Shown here: one piece after another, positions 8,738-16,921 of the stretch
How the letters are laid out: each line of letters begins with the position of its first letter
Position numbering within the stretch: position 1 is the stretch's first letter
Origin: Deltaproteobacteria bacterium
GTDB taxonomy: Bacteria; Myxococcota_A; Polyangia; Polyangiales; Polyangiaceae
Reading direction: 5' to 3'
DNA: 33,733 nt
Assembly (NCBI GenBank): GCA_003235365.1
Contig: QJWJ01000239.1
Span: forward strand, 1 to 33,733
Program-made: the position numbers and the translations under genes
The notes under the pieces: generated by a model
Seen by the model: only the letters and a program-made list of their open reading frames with translations
What the model was told of the DNA's origin: nothing
Databases searched by the model: none

Positions 8738-11700
8738 ATGCAAACATCGGTGCTCTCTGAACGCCGGGCCGCCCGCGCGCTCGCCCTGGTCTCGACGCTC
8801 CTGGTCACGTTGCTGAGCCATCATTGCTTCGCTCAGCAGGTCGGGGATTACTCGTCTCACGCAGCGGAGGGGCGAAGCGTCGTCATCACTGGGGCGTCTG
8901 GGGAACGGATCCGGATAACCCCCTATGGCGACTACATCGCGCGGGTTCAGGTCGTCCAAGCTGGGGAGGAGTTCTATCCCGACGATCGCTACGAAATGGT
9001 CGAACGCCACGATTGGGACGGGGCGTTCGACGTCACCGAAGACGATACGTCGCTCGCAGTTGCCACCGCAGCCGCTGACGGCGTCCTGGTTTCAGTGGAG
9101 AAGGCACCGCTTCGCCTCTCGTTCGCCCACAAAGATCAGGGAACCCCGCTGCTCGTCGAACAGGGTGGGGTGAGCTGGACGGGCAACTCGGTGACGGAGT
9201 CCTTCGCGCCCACCACGGACGAGCACTTTGCCGGACTCGGGCACGAAGCTTACGGCAAGCTTGCGAAGCTCGACCGGAGGGGAACGTCGCTGACGGTGGG
9301 GCATGGAAGCGAGGGCGCTTGCGTGGTGCCGTTCTTCATCTCCTCGAAGGGCTATGGGGTTTTTCTCAACACGACGTTCACCCATACGATCAATCTCGGC
9401 CAGAACTCGCAGTACTCGCTGAGTATCGATGGTGAGGGTTACGGCGGGCAAATGGACTATTTCTTCATCGCGGGCCCGACTCTCACCGCCGTGGTGGACC
9501 GTTATACACAACTCACCGGTCGCCCCCGCATGCCTCAGCGGTCGCTCTTCGGTTTGATGCTTTCCGACAAGTCCGACCCGGACAACGACGGGGAAGCGTG
9601 GTGGAAGCGGATGATCACCGAACACCGAGACGCTGGGTTTGCCTTCGACCATCAAGTCAACGACAACGCCTGGCGGGCTTCGAATGAAGCGGTCTCCGGG
9701 CAAAAGAACTCGTGGTTCGAGTTTCGCAACGACCGGTATCCGGATCCTGCAGAGTACAAGCAGTGGTGTGACGAAAACGGCGTCACGGTGACGCTCGACC
9801 TCAACCGCCCCGGTATTCCACTCAATCCCAGCTGGAACGACTCGTACAGCATTCCGGGTGCCAACGATTGCCCCGACTTCACGAATCCGGCAACGGTCGA
9901 TTGGATTTGGGAGCTCTTCTTCACCAAGGCGTTCGACCCTGCGCTGGGCTATCCCGGCGACGCCGTCTGGCTCGACGAGTTCGACTACCCCGACCACGCC
10001 CACTCGACGACCTTGGCAAGCGGCAAGCGTTGGGCGGAGGAGTCCATCAACTACCACCTCAATCTGCTCAAGGCCTGCGTGGCCGAAGGTTGGGACCCGA
10101 ACATCGGCGAGGCGAAGCGGCCCTACTTCTGGAGCCGCGGCATCACCGCGGGCGCGCAACGTTGGGGTTCGTACTGGACCGGCGACCTCGATGGCAACTG
10201 GACGGCCATGGCCGATCAGGTCAAGGCGATGCAATCCGCGGGCATTTCTGGGTTCCCGTACTTCAATCACGACGCAGGCGCGCACTTCAACGTCACTGAG
10301 AACGAAGACAACCTGTACCGGCAGTGGGACATGGCGTTCGGCAGCTTCACTCCGATCTGGAAGCCCCACGGACCGGGATACAAGCGCTGGCCGCTTCAGC
10401 GCAACGCTGCCTGCCAAGATTCCGCCAGGACGTTCATCACCACCCGGTACGAGATGATGCCGTACATCTACTCGTATGCTCACGCGGCTCAGCAAACTGG
10501 CATTCCCATGGCGCGGCCGATGTTCCTGGAAGACCAAGACAATCCGACGGCGTGGGAGCGTGACCTGCAGTACTACTGGGGAAGAGAGTTGTTGGTGGCT
10601 CCCAACGCTTCCGACGGCGGCAACGACGTGTCGGTCTGGCTTCCCGCTGGCGGCTGGTATTACTTCTGGGACGACACCAAACACGTTGGCAATACCACCG
10701 AGAGCGTCCCGGCGGCCACGGGAGTGGTGCCCGTGTTCGTCAAAGAGGGGTCGATCATTCCGATGGCTCCATTCGCCAAGTCGACGTTCTTCATCCCCGA
10801 AGACGTGCTACACCTTCACGCATACACGGGCGCTGACGGGTCGTTCGACTTGTACGAAGACGACGGCGTCACGGAGCGTTTTCGAACGAAGAACGAGATC
10901 AGAAAGACCGAGCTGCGTTTCCAGCAACAAGACCTCGTCGTGCAGGTCGGTGCGGCGCTCGGTACGTACGCCGAGGCGCCCAGCAGTCGATCCTACCAAG
11001 TCGTGTATCACGGGCTGACGGAGGCTTCGCAAATGTATGTCGACGGCACTGCGGTCACGACGTACCCGGGCCAGGACGACGTTCCGCCAGATACCGACGG
11101 AGCGGTCTGGGACGCCGCGGGCGGCTTGCTCACCGTGTTCGTGGCGTCCAGGCCAGTCGACAGCGTGTTGCTGATCTCGAGTTCGGCCAGCGCCACACCC
11201 GCCGTGGACGTGGTTGGCGCGGGCGGCAGCAGCGGGATGGGCGCTGGAGGTGAAACGGGCGCCGGGGGAAGCAGTAGTTCGGGGGCGGGGGGCAGCGACC
11301 CAGGTGACCCAGGTGGGGGCCTCGGCGCGGCGGGCAGTCCGGCAGCGGGGGGCGTGCCGGTTGTCGATGGTCCAGTTCCGACGGTTACGAGCCCCCCGTC
11401 TTGTCCCGGAAAATTGAGGGCCTGCACCGGTACGTGTGTCGATGTCTCGGTTGATGCTCTCAACTGCGGCGAGTGCGGCAACGGTTGTCGGGGTGACGAG
11501 GTCTGTTCCGCGGGGGCCTGCACCGCGAGTTGTCCCGACGGGCTCATGCAGTGCGACCAGTCGTGCGTCGATTTGAACATCCACGTGCTCAATTGCGGTG
11601 AGTGCGGCAACGCGTGCCCTGACGGGCAAATGTGTTCGGCCCGGCAATGCATCATCCCAGGCACTGCCGCGCCCACAGTGAACGAAACCACTGGATCGGA

Positions 11701-11827
11701 CGACTCGTCGGGGTGCGCCTGCAGGACCCCGTCATCGAACTCCAAGTCCCATGCCCCACTCAGCGCGCTGCTTGCGCTGGTTGCGCTCGTGAGACGTCGG
11801 CGCCAGCGGGTCGCGTTTCGAGCGTGA
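8738..11827 (+). CDS. GH31 glycosidase, surface-sorted (MYXO-CTERM-like)
   Basis: 1029-residue exported alpha-glycosidase of family GH31. The ATG at 8738 gives a signal peptide (charged start, ALALVSTLLVTLL, cleavage near CFAQQ). The barrel carries the nucleophile D413 in VWLDEFD, where many GH31 enzymes have WxDMNE, and the acid/base D483 in YWTGDLDGNW. A beta-sandwich with DUF5110-like sequence (LYEDDGVTERF) follows. A Gly/Ser linker leads to two Cys-rich repeats (C..LRACTGTCVD..LNCGECGNGC and C..LMQCDQSCVD..LNCGECGNAC). The end is a MYXO-CTERM-type signal: GCAC, spacer, hydrophobic PLSALLALVALV, then RRRRQR. Proteins with this tail are thought to be processed by myxosortase and anchored at the surface. 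Substrate is open: alpha-glucoside, alpha-xyloside or alpha-galactoside are all possible within the family. The unusual nucleophile context suggests a less-studied subfamily. Confidence 0.9.
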   Translation: MQTSVLSERRAARALALVSTLLVTLLSHHCFAQQVGDYSSHAAEGRSVVITGASGERIRITPYGDYIARVQVVQAGEEFYPDDRYEMVERHDWDGAFDVTEDDTSLAVATAAADGVLVSVEKAPLRLSFAHKDQGTPLLVEQGGVSWTGNSVTESFAPTTDEHFAGLGHEAYGKLAKLDRRGTSLTVGHGSEGACVVPFFISSKGYGVFLNTTFTHTINLGQNSQYSLSIDGEGYGGQMDYFFIAGPTLTAVVDRYTQLTGRPRMPQRSLFGLMLSDKSDPDNDGEAWWKRMITEHRDAGFAFDHQVNDNAWRASNEAVSGQKNSWFEFRNDRYPDPAEYKQWCDENGVTVTLDLNRPGIPLNPSWNDSYSIPGANDCPDFTNPATVDWIWELFFTKAFDPALGYPGDAVWLDEFDYPDHAHSTTLASGKRWAEESINYHLNLLKACVAEGWDPNIGEAKRPYFWSRGITAGAQRWGSYWTGDLDGNWTAMADQVKAMQSAGISGFPYFNHDAGAHFNVTENEDNLYRQWDMAFGSFTPIWKPHGPGYKRWPLQRNAACQDSARTFITTRYEMMPYIYSYAHAAQQTGIPMARPMFLEDQDNPTAWERDLQYYWGRELLVAPNASDGGNDVSVWLPAGGWYYFWDDTKHVGNTTESVPAATGVVPVFVKEGSIIPMAPFAKSTFFIPEDVLHLHAYTGADGSFDLYEDDGVTERFRTKNEIRKTELRFQQQDLVVQVGAALGTYAEAPSSRSYQVVYHGLTEASQMYVDGTAVTTYPGQDDVPPDTDGAVWDAAGGLLTVFVASRPVDSVLLISSSASATPAVDVVGAGGSSGMGAGGETGAGGSSSSGAGGSDPGDPGGGLGAAGSPAAGGVPVVDGPVPTVTSPPSCPGKLRACTGTCVDVSVDALNCGECGNGCRGDEVCSAGACTASCPDGLMQCDQSCVDLNIHVLNCGECGNACPDGQMCSARQCIIPGTAAPTVNETTGSDDSSGCACRTPSSNSKSHAPLSALLALVALVRRRRQRVAFRA

Positions 11828-11863
11828 AGCACGCAGTGACGGCGCGATTCCGTCAAAGTTGGC

Positions 11864-11886
11864 AAGGCCTGGGCGGCTCAACCCAT
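11864..11886 (+). promoter_or_regulatory. Motif shared upstream of the GH31 and GH27 genes (copy 2)
   Basis: AAGGCCTGGGC...CTCAACCCAT, 19 of 23 identical to 8650-8672, ending 13 bases before the GH27 ATG. It could be an operator or an mRNA-level element. Its closeness to the start would let a bound regulator block translation or initiation. Confidence 0.35.
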
Positions 11887-11899
11887 TTACGACTTTGTT

Positions 11900-13543
11900 A
11901 TGATGCTCGATGCAACGAGCGCCGTTGCGCTCTCAGCGGCGCTTCTCGGCCTCTCTTGTTCTGACCCCACTTCTTCTGGCAGCGAGCTGGCGGTGACAGG
12001 CAGCGCGACTGACTCCGCCGCGCCCAGTGTGACGACGCCAGTCGGCGTTGGTCTCCCTGCTTCGGCCCCGAGCGGAACGGCGAGTCCACCAGGTGGCACC
12101 GCCAGCGCTGCGGGGACGGGCGGCTCGGTGCAGATTGGGCCTCAGGGCGTCGGAGGTGCCACGCCAACCCCTGGCCCGGCGGGGATGGGCGGGTCGTCGC
12201 CCAATCCCACGGGTACGGCCGGCGGCGGTGTCACCGCCGCTGGTGGTTCGGGTGCTGGAGCGGGAGGAGCCGGCGGCATGCACAGCGGCGGCGCCTCCAA
12301 TGGCGGCACGTCGGGTGCTGGCGCCATTGCCGGTTCGGGTGGATCGGGGGGCGGGTCCACCCCGCAATGCGACACGTCTTGGGACAGTCGCCCCAGCAAG
12401 GGAGACGACCTGGTGTTGACGCCCCCGATGGGTTGGAACAGTTGGAATGCGTTCCACGAGAATATCAACGAGCGCCAGATTCGAGAAGTCGCCGATCTGA
12501 TGGTCAGCGCGGGATTGAGAGACGCCGGCTACATCTATCTCAATCTCGATGACAAGTGGATGGATGACGACGGCAGAGACGGCTCTGGGCGACTCGTCGG
12601 AGACAGTGAGCGATTCCCCAGCGGTATGGCAGCCCTGGCGGACTACGTGCATGACTTGGGGCTCAAGTTCGGCCTCTACGGGGACCGTGGGACTGACACG
12701 TGCGCTCACTACAACGCCAACACGCCGAGCGAGAGCGGAAGCTACGGGCGCGAGATGCTCGACGCCGAGACCTTCGCTTCCTGGGGGGTCGACTACCTGA
12801 AATACGACAACTGCGCCATCGCACCGGGTAGAGACAATGATCAGGCTCAGGAGGAAGACTACCGAGCCATGGCAGACGCTCTGAAAGCGTCGGGTCGACC
12901 GATCGTGTTCAGCATTTGCGCGTGGGATGCAAAGCCCTGGATGCCGGAGGTGGGTCACCTGTGGCGGAGCACCTTCGACATCGGCTTGTGCTTTGCGGGT
13001 TGCGACGAGTGGTACCGCAACATCGACGAGATCATCGACGAGAACGACGAGACCGTCGACTGGGCAGGCCCAGGCCACTGGAACGACCCGGACATGATGG
13101 TCGTCGGCAACGGTTTGCCGTACAACGAGGATGTCGCGCACTTCAGCATGTGGGCGCTCATGGCTGCGCCAATCATCCTGGGCAACGACATACGAACGAT
13201 GTCGGACGAGACCCATGGCATTCTCACGAACGAGGAAGTCATCGCCGTGAATCAAGATCCAGCCGGCGTCCAGGGCAGCCGCGTGGTCGACAACGGGGAC
13301 CAGGAGGTCTGGATGAAACCGCTGTGCACCGTCGACGGTCCAGAAAAAGCCGTCGTCTTGCTCAACCGTGGCGGCGGTACGGCGCGGATTTCGCTGTCGT
13401 TCGACGACATCGGCATTGCTGGTGGCGCCACCGTGCGTGACCTCTGGGCTCACGAAGACCTCGGGGAATACACCGGCTCGTTCGAGACGGACGTCGCGTC
13501 TCACAGCGTCGTCATGCTCAAGGTCGTCGAGACCGAGCGCTGA
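11900..13543 (+). CDS. GH27 alpha-galactosidase lipoprotein
   Basis: 547-residue exported alpha-galactosidase of family GH27. The start encodes MM-LDATSAVALSAALLGLSC, with the lipidated Cys at 20; the ATG at 11903 is equally possible. Residues about 25-155 form a Gly/Ser/Pro/Ala-rich linker. The catalytic domain begins at LTPPMGWNSWNAF, a GH27 hallmark. The nucleophile is D303 in YLKYDNC and the acid/base is D398 in the WNDPDMM motif; NLDDKW and FGLYGDRG are also present, and a C-terminal beta domain follows. The enzyme releases terminal alpha-linked galactose from oligosaccharides, galactomannan or glycolipids. It lies 72 bases after the GH31 gene on the same strand, probably in the same transcription unit. 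It ends 26 bases inside the convergent TetR gene. Confidence 0.93.
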   Translation: MMLDATSAVALSAALLGLSCSDPTSSGSELAVTGSATDSAAPSVTTPVGVGLPASAPSGTASPPGGTASAAGTGGSVQIGPQGVGGATPTPGPAGMGGSSPNPTGTAGGGVTAAGGSGAGAGGAGGMHSGGASNGGTSGAGAIAGSGGSGGGSTPQCDTSWDSRPSKGDDLVLTPPMGWNSWNAFHENINERQIREVADLMVSAGLRDAGYIYLNLDDKWMDDDGRDGSGRLVGDSERFPSGMAALADYVHDLGLKFGLYGDRGTDTCAHYNANTPSESGSYGREMLDAETFASWGVDYLKYDNCAIAPGRDNDQAQEEDYRAMADALKASGRPIVFSICAWDAKPWMPEVGHLWRSTFDIGLCFAGCDEWYRNIDEIIDENDETVDWAGPGHWNDPDMMVVGNGLPYNEDVAHFSMWALMAAPIILGNDIRTMSDETHGILTNEEVIAVNQDPAGVQGSRVVDNGDQEVWMKPLCTVDGPEKAVVLLNRGGGTARISLSFDDIGIAGGATVRDLWAHEDLGEYTGSFETDVASHSVVMLKVVETER

Positions 13544-14180
13544 GCGCGGTGGCGCGGCGCCGGGCCGCGCGGACCAACGAGCCCGAGCGTGCACCGACGA
13601 CCACGGTGCGGACGGCAGCTTCCAACAGCTCGCCCTTCAGCCTGCCCGACGAGCTCGCGGTCCACGAGTCGACCACCGCTGAAAGCATTCCGAGCAAAAG
13701 CCGGGGATCGGTCCCGTCGGGGAGTTCACCACGCGCGACCGCTCGGGTCACCATCGCGTACCACGCGTTGCTGCGCTCCTCGACGGCGCTCCCGATCACT
13801 GCGCTGACCTCCGGATCGTGCTTTTCCGCGAGCAACCGCGCCCACGCCTGTCCTTCGACCCGGTCCTTGAAGCTCCCTTTGCGTCGGAAAGCCTCGACGA
13901 GATCTCGTTCGAGCGAGCCCGTGTCGGGCAACGGCACGTCGTGCACCAACCGCCGCATCCACTCCACGGCAGCCGCCACTAGCGACGCCTTGCTCGGCCA
14001 GCGACGGTAGATCGTCGTCTTGTTGACTGACGCGGACGTGCTCACGACGTCCATGCGAAAAGCCCTGTAACCCGACTCCGCGAGCTCTGCGACCGTGGCT
14101 GCAAGCACCTGCTCCACGACGCGTTTGCTGCGCCCGCCGAGCACGCCCTTCGTTCGACGGGTCTCCGTTCGCTCAGTCAA
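13518..14180 (-). CDS. TetR-family transcriptional regulator
   Basis: 220-residue repressor of the TetR family if translation starts at the TTG at 14180 (AGG seven bases upstream). An ATG at 14246 extends the frame by 22 residues, but it lies inside a palindromic operator candidate and the added sequence comes from a dispersed repeat. A GTG at 14144 is another option. The DNA-binding domain runs VVEQVLAATVAELAESGYRAFRMDVV, then the recognition helix SVNKTTIYRRWPSKASLV. The remainder is a helical ligand-binding domain (AWARLLAEKHDPEVSAVI, then LLLGMLSAVVDSW). The 3' end overlaps the convergent alpha-galactosidase gene by 26 bases. Targets are unknown: itself, the divergent small membrane protein gene, or the hydrolase genes are the nearest candidates. 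Confidence 0.88.
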   Translation of the reverse strand: MTERTETRRTKGVLGGRSKRVVEQVLAATVAELAESGYRAFRMDVVSTSASVNKTTIYRRWPSKASLVAAAVEWMRRLVHDVPLPDTGSLERDLVEAFRRKGSFKDRVEGQAWARLLAEKHDPEVSAVIGSAVEERSNAWYAMVTRAVARGELPDGTDPRLLLGMLSAVVDSWTASSSGRLKGELLEAAVRTVVVGARSGSLVRAARRRATALSARSRRP

Positions 14181-14203
14181 GGTCTGCCTGGGGATCGATC
14201 CGA

Positions 14204-14227
14204 AATGGGCGAGCACGATTGTCGGGC
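14204..14227 (+). repeat. Dispersed intergenic repeat, copy B (5' block only)
   Basis: Twenty-four bases identical to the 5' block of the copy at 18093-18154 (as its minus strand, 18132-18155) and with two mismatches to 1737-1760. Contains GGGCGAGCACGATTG. The 3' block seen in the other copies is absent. It lies just upstream of the TetR gene. Confidence 0.65.
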
Positions 14228-14233
14228 AGCATC

Positions 14234-14248
14234 GAATGAGCGTCATTC
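14234..14248. promoter_or_regulatory. Perfect palindrome, probable TetR operator
   Basis: GAATGA-GCG-TCATTC, a 6-3-6 perfect inverted repeat between the TetR gene and the divergent small membrane protein gene. TetR regulators usually bind such sites near their own promoter. Its position across the most upstream ATG of the TetR frame argues that translation really starts further in. Confidence 0.5.
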
Positions 14249-14293
14249 AGAGCGTAGTCGGTACTCTGAAGATTCGAAGGATATGCCCACGCT

Positions 14294-14329
14294 CCAGCAG
14301 ATGGCAAGTGTGAATTGCCATCTGCCTGG
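14294..14329. promoter_or_regulatory. Strong inverted repeat upstream of small membrane protein
   Basis: CAGATGGCAA (14298-14307), a 7-base loop, then TTGCCATCTG (14315-14324): a perfect 10-bp stem, lengthened by CCAG/CTGG across one bulged base. It lies between divergent genes, so an operator or 5'-UTR structure is more likely than a terminator. There is no T-tract. Confidence 0.4.
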
Positions 14330-14380
14330 GCTGCGAGTAGCCTGTGACTTGGCGACACGCAGTTGCCTTTCGGAGGTCCC

Positions 14381-14698
14381 ATGCTCTGGTCTCATTTCCT
14401 CGCGTACTTCTTTGCAGGCGCCTTCCTCACAAACTTCGTCCCGCATTTCGTATCGGGTGTACTCGGGCGTACATTCCCCACTCCCTTCGCTTCTCCGCCG
14501 TTTCGCGGGCAGTCGTCCTCGCGCGTGAACGTCCTGTACGGGATGTGCAATCTGGCCGTCGCCTACGCGCTGTTGTTGCACGTTGGCAGCTTCGACGCGC
14601 GCAATGCATCGCACGCGGTCACCTTCGGGCTCGGCCTCACCTCGTGGGCTTTGATGATCACGCGATCGCTGGCGCAACTCCAGAAGGAACCGGTCTGA
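14381..14698 (+). CDS. Small integral membrane protein
   Basis: 105-residue hydrophobic protein of unknown function. The ATG at 14381 has a strong ribosome site (GGAGG at 14372-14376, four bases spacing), so it is preferred over the upstream in-frame ATG at 14363. Likely membrane segments are at residues about 3-25 (FLAYFFAGAFLTNFVPHFV), 48-67 (VLYGMCNLAVAYALLLHV) and 80-97 (FGLGLTSWALMI), suggesting three passes and a charged cytoplasmic tail (RSLAQLQKEPV). The middle loop contains GRTFPTPFASPPFRG. It is transcribed away from the TetR gene, sharing the region with two inverted repeats, so it may be the repressor's target. I do not recognise a named family. Confidence 0.75.
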   Translation: MLWSHFLAYFFAGAFLTNFVPHFVSGVLGRTFPTPFASPPFRGQSSSRVNVLYGMCNLAVAYALLLHVGSFDARNASHAVTFGLGLTSWALMITRSLAQLQKEPV

Positions 14699-14898
14699 GC
14701 GCATGCGAATCGTGACCGACTCGGTTCAGAGCGAACGAGACGGCGCAGCGCGGGCCAGGGAACCGGCGCACCATCGTGCGCGCGCGGTGGACCGAGCGAA
14801 AACCCCGTTCCGAAGGAGCTTCCGAGGCGACTCACGGGTATCATCAGCGGCCATGGGCAACGGCTCGCTACCATTCCACCCCAAGCAAGGGGCACGAC

Positions 14899-15813
14899 AT
14901 GACTGAACACGACTGGCGAACCGCCGACATTGGAGAAGACGCGTTTCGGCGGCTGGCTTCTGGTCTCACTGGTTCCGAGCTGCATTCGCTGCTGCTCGAC
15001 GTGATGCGCCACAGGGCCGCCTCCCGCAGTCCCAAAGACGTACTTGCCCAGTATCAGCGCGATCCCTTCTGCGCTCCCGCCAGCGTCGATTTACGCGCCA
15101 GTCGCGTCGTCGACAGCCATTTTCTCGAGGCCGCGCGCGACTTCGAAGCAATCGAATTGTCGCCCCTTGCCCCGCTCGGCGCTTGCTCTTCCGTCGCCCT
15201 CACAGCTCAGAACCGCGTGCTATCCGCACTCCGCTCGACAGAGGTCGTATCTGACCCCACCAACGTCCTGGCGTTGGAATGCGCGGCTCGAATGCGCCGC
15301 AGACCGAACGCCGTCTGCCATTTCGCGACCAGTCAGCGCGTCGTTCGTGCCCAGGCGGCGCCCAAACTTCCGGGACACACCCAACACTTTCGCATCTTCG
15401 CTCTTGCCAGCGGTGGCGCCGAGCTGAAGGACCACGCGTTCACTTTCGACACGGTGCTCCTCCACGTTCGAACCATGCTCCGTGGGCTCGCGCTTCTCGA
15501 GCAGAATGGTTTCGGTTTTGGCCAACCGCGTGTAAAGGTTTTTGCAATTGCTGCCAAGCAGCACCTTTGCGATCGCATCGTGCAAGCGCTCGGCGCTGGC
15601 GCGGAACCCTGCCTCCTCGAACACCCGTACTATTCGGGTGGAATACGGTTTCAGATTTGGGTTTCTCCCGGCGGTGAACCGGCGCTGCCACTGATCGACG
15701 GCGGAACCTTCGACTGGCTCGCCAACCTTTCATCCAACCGACGCGCGGTCTATGTCGCCACGGGCGCTGGTGCTCAGCTGATCGCGCGCAGGTTTGCAGT
15801 GGCCACGCCCTGA
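14899..15813 (+). CDS. Uncharacterised cytosolic protein (304 aa)
   Basis: 304-residue protein without signal peptide or membrane segments. The ATG at 14899 follows a purine-rich AAGG/GGGG stretch at suitable spacing; an upstream ATG at 14776 would add a poorly protein-like segment. The most conserved-looking part is PLAPLGACSSVALTAQN...LRSTEVVSDPTNVLALECA, followed by arginine-rich RMRRRP and FATSQRVVRAQ, then QHFRIFALASGG. The second half has an alpha/beta pattern with YSGGIRFQIWVS and PLIDGGTFDWL near the end. The arrangement of Arg-rich strands around a central sheet faintly recalls class II aminoacyl-tRNA-synthetase-like folds such as HisZ. That is a weak impression, not a call. Neighbours give no functional hint. 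Confidence 0.75.
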   Translation: MTEHDWRTADIGEDAFRRLASGLTGSELHSLLLDVMRHRAASRSPKDVLAQYQRDPFCAPASVDLRASRVVDSHFLEAARDFEAIELSPLAPLGACSSVALTAQNRVLSALRSTEVVSDPTNVLALECAARMRRRPNAVCHFATSQRVVRAQAAPKLPGHTQHFRIFALASGGAELKDHAFTFDTVLLHVRTMLRGLALLEQNGFGFGQPRVKVFAIAAKQHLCDRIVQALGAGAEPCLLEHPYYSGGIRFQIWVSPGGEPALPLIDGGTFDWLANLSSNRRAVYVATGAGAQLIARRFAVATP

Positions 15814-15916
15814 GCGCCCGTGGCGTAAATCTGCGACAAGCATCTGCGCCGCGTGTGTCTGGCCTGACGCTGAGGAAGCACACGTCGAGCCTTCGAACTC
15901 CCCGTGCACCACCCGA

Positions 15917-16897
15917 CTATCGTCCAGGGACGGGTTCGACGTCGGTAGCAACCGAATCGAAGCGGCCGGTGAGTGCTAGCGACGCCCCCGAATCGGGATC
16001 CGTACACGAAAGCTCGAACGTGCCGCACACGTGACGCTGGCTCGTGCCGTTAGGGGCCGCGTGAACGATTGTGACACTTCCTTGCAGTTCGTTGGCTGTG
16101 CAGTTTTCATTGTTCCAGGAGAACCCGATTTGGTCCGAGGCGGCAGCGACTTCTCGGGGGCCGCCGTCGCCGGGATACACGGAGAGGGTGATCAGAAAGG
16201 GCCCCCCTTCGGGTCTTTGCGCCTGGTTCGCTTCGAACCGCAGAATCACCGCGCCGGTGTCGCTCACGCTGCGATCGTCGACCATCCACACGTCACTCAG
16301 CTCCATTCCGTCAGCAACCACCGAGTCCAGAGTCGTCAACCCGGGGCAGCTCCACTCGGGGCAGGTACCGAACTCGTAGATGGCCTCACCCTCCTGCGAG
16401 ACGCGGCACGTGAACGTGGGGGGGACTCCGTCTTCGCAAGGCGGACTGGAGATGGGCGCCGTGCAGGGTTGCATGGCCGTGGGCGCACCGTCGCTGCGGT
16501 CTGTACCTGCCTCCATGCCGCCGTCCGTGCTGTCTGGGGTGGTCTCGGTCCGCGGCGCTGCGTCCTGCGTATTGGTGTGCGCCGACTGACCATCGTCCGA
16601 GGAATCGTCAGCGGAGTTGCGGTTTGGAGCTCCGTCGTCGAGCGGGTCGGTCGGCGAGGTGTTCGCTTGCGTCGGGTTATCGGAGTCCGGGCCATCCGAG
16701 TTCGAGGCGCTGCTCTCGCTCGAGGCGTTGGGCGCCGCGTCTTTGCTCGCATCGTCCCCCAACTCGTTCGGCGCCTTGGTGCCAATCGGAGTGTCCGGCA
16801 CCGAATCTGTCGACGAGGTGTCGCTTTCCTCATTGCCGGAGGAGCAGGCTACCGACGTGACGAGGACCGCGATGCCATAGCTTGGGAAGGGGCGCAT
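15917..16897 (-). CDS. Uncharacterised lipoprotein with acidic linker
   Basis: 326-residue predicted lipoprotein. The N-terminus MRPFPSYGIAVLVTSVAC has a lipobox with Cys at 18. Residues about 20-140 are a Ser/Asp/Thr/Asn-rich linker of the kind seen on other lipoproteins in this window. The globular part starts near PCTAPISSPPCEDG and has six or more Cys (TFTCRVSQEGEAIYEFGTC, EWSCPG, NENCTAN, HVCGTFELSC), probably disulphide-bonded, with alternating beta pattern (AVILRFEANQ, FLITLSVYPGDGG, GSVTIVHAAPNG, GASLALTGRFDS). This looks like a secreted beta-sandwich. No family recognised. It is convergent with the preceding gene, and inverted repeats lie just upstream of its start. Confidence 0.75.
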   Translation of the reverse strand: MRPFPSYGIAVLVTSVACSSGNEESDTSSTDSVPDTPIGTKAPNELGDDASKDAAPNASSESSASNSDGPDSDNPTQANTSPTDPLDDGAPNRNSADDSSDDGQSAHTNTQDAAPRTETTPDSTDGGMEAGTDRSDGAPTAMQPCTAPISSPPCEDGVPPTFTCRVSQEGEAIYEFGTCPEWSCPGLTTLDSVVADGMELSDVWMVDDRSVSDTGAVILRFEANQAQRPEGGPFLITLSVYPGDGGPREVAAASDQIGFSWNNENCTANELQGSVTIVHAAPNGTSQRHVCGTFELSCTDPDSGASLALTGRFDSVATDVEPVPGR

Positions 16898-16921
16898 GCG
16901 CGTAGCCTAGGCTCGCCGCCT

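Noticed and set aside
8738..11827. Sulfoquinovosidase assignment for the GH31 enzyme, which would complete a photosynthetic-lipid degradation set
   Set aside because: I could not find the Arg/Trp/Gln sulfonate-binding pattern of YihQ-like enzymes, so the substrate was left open.
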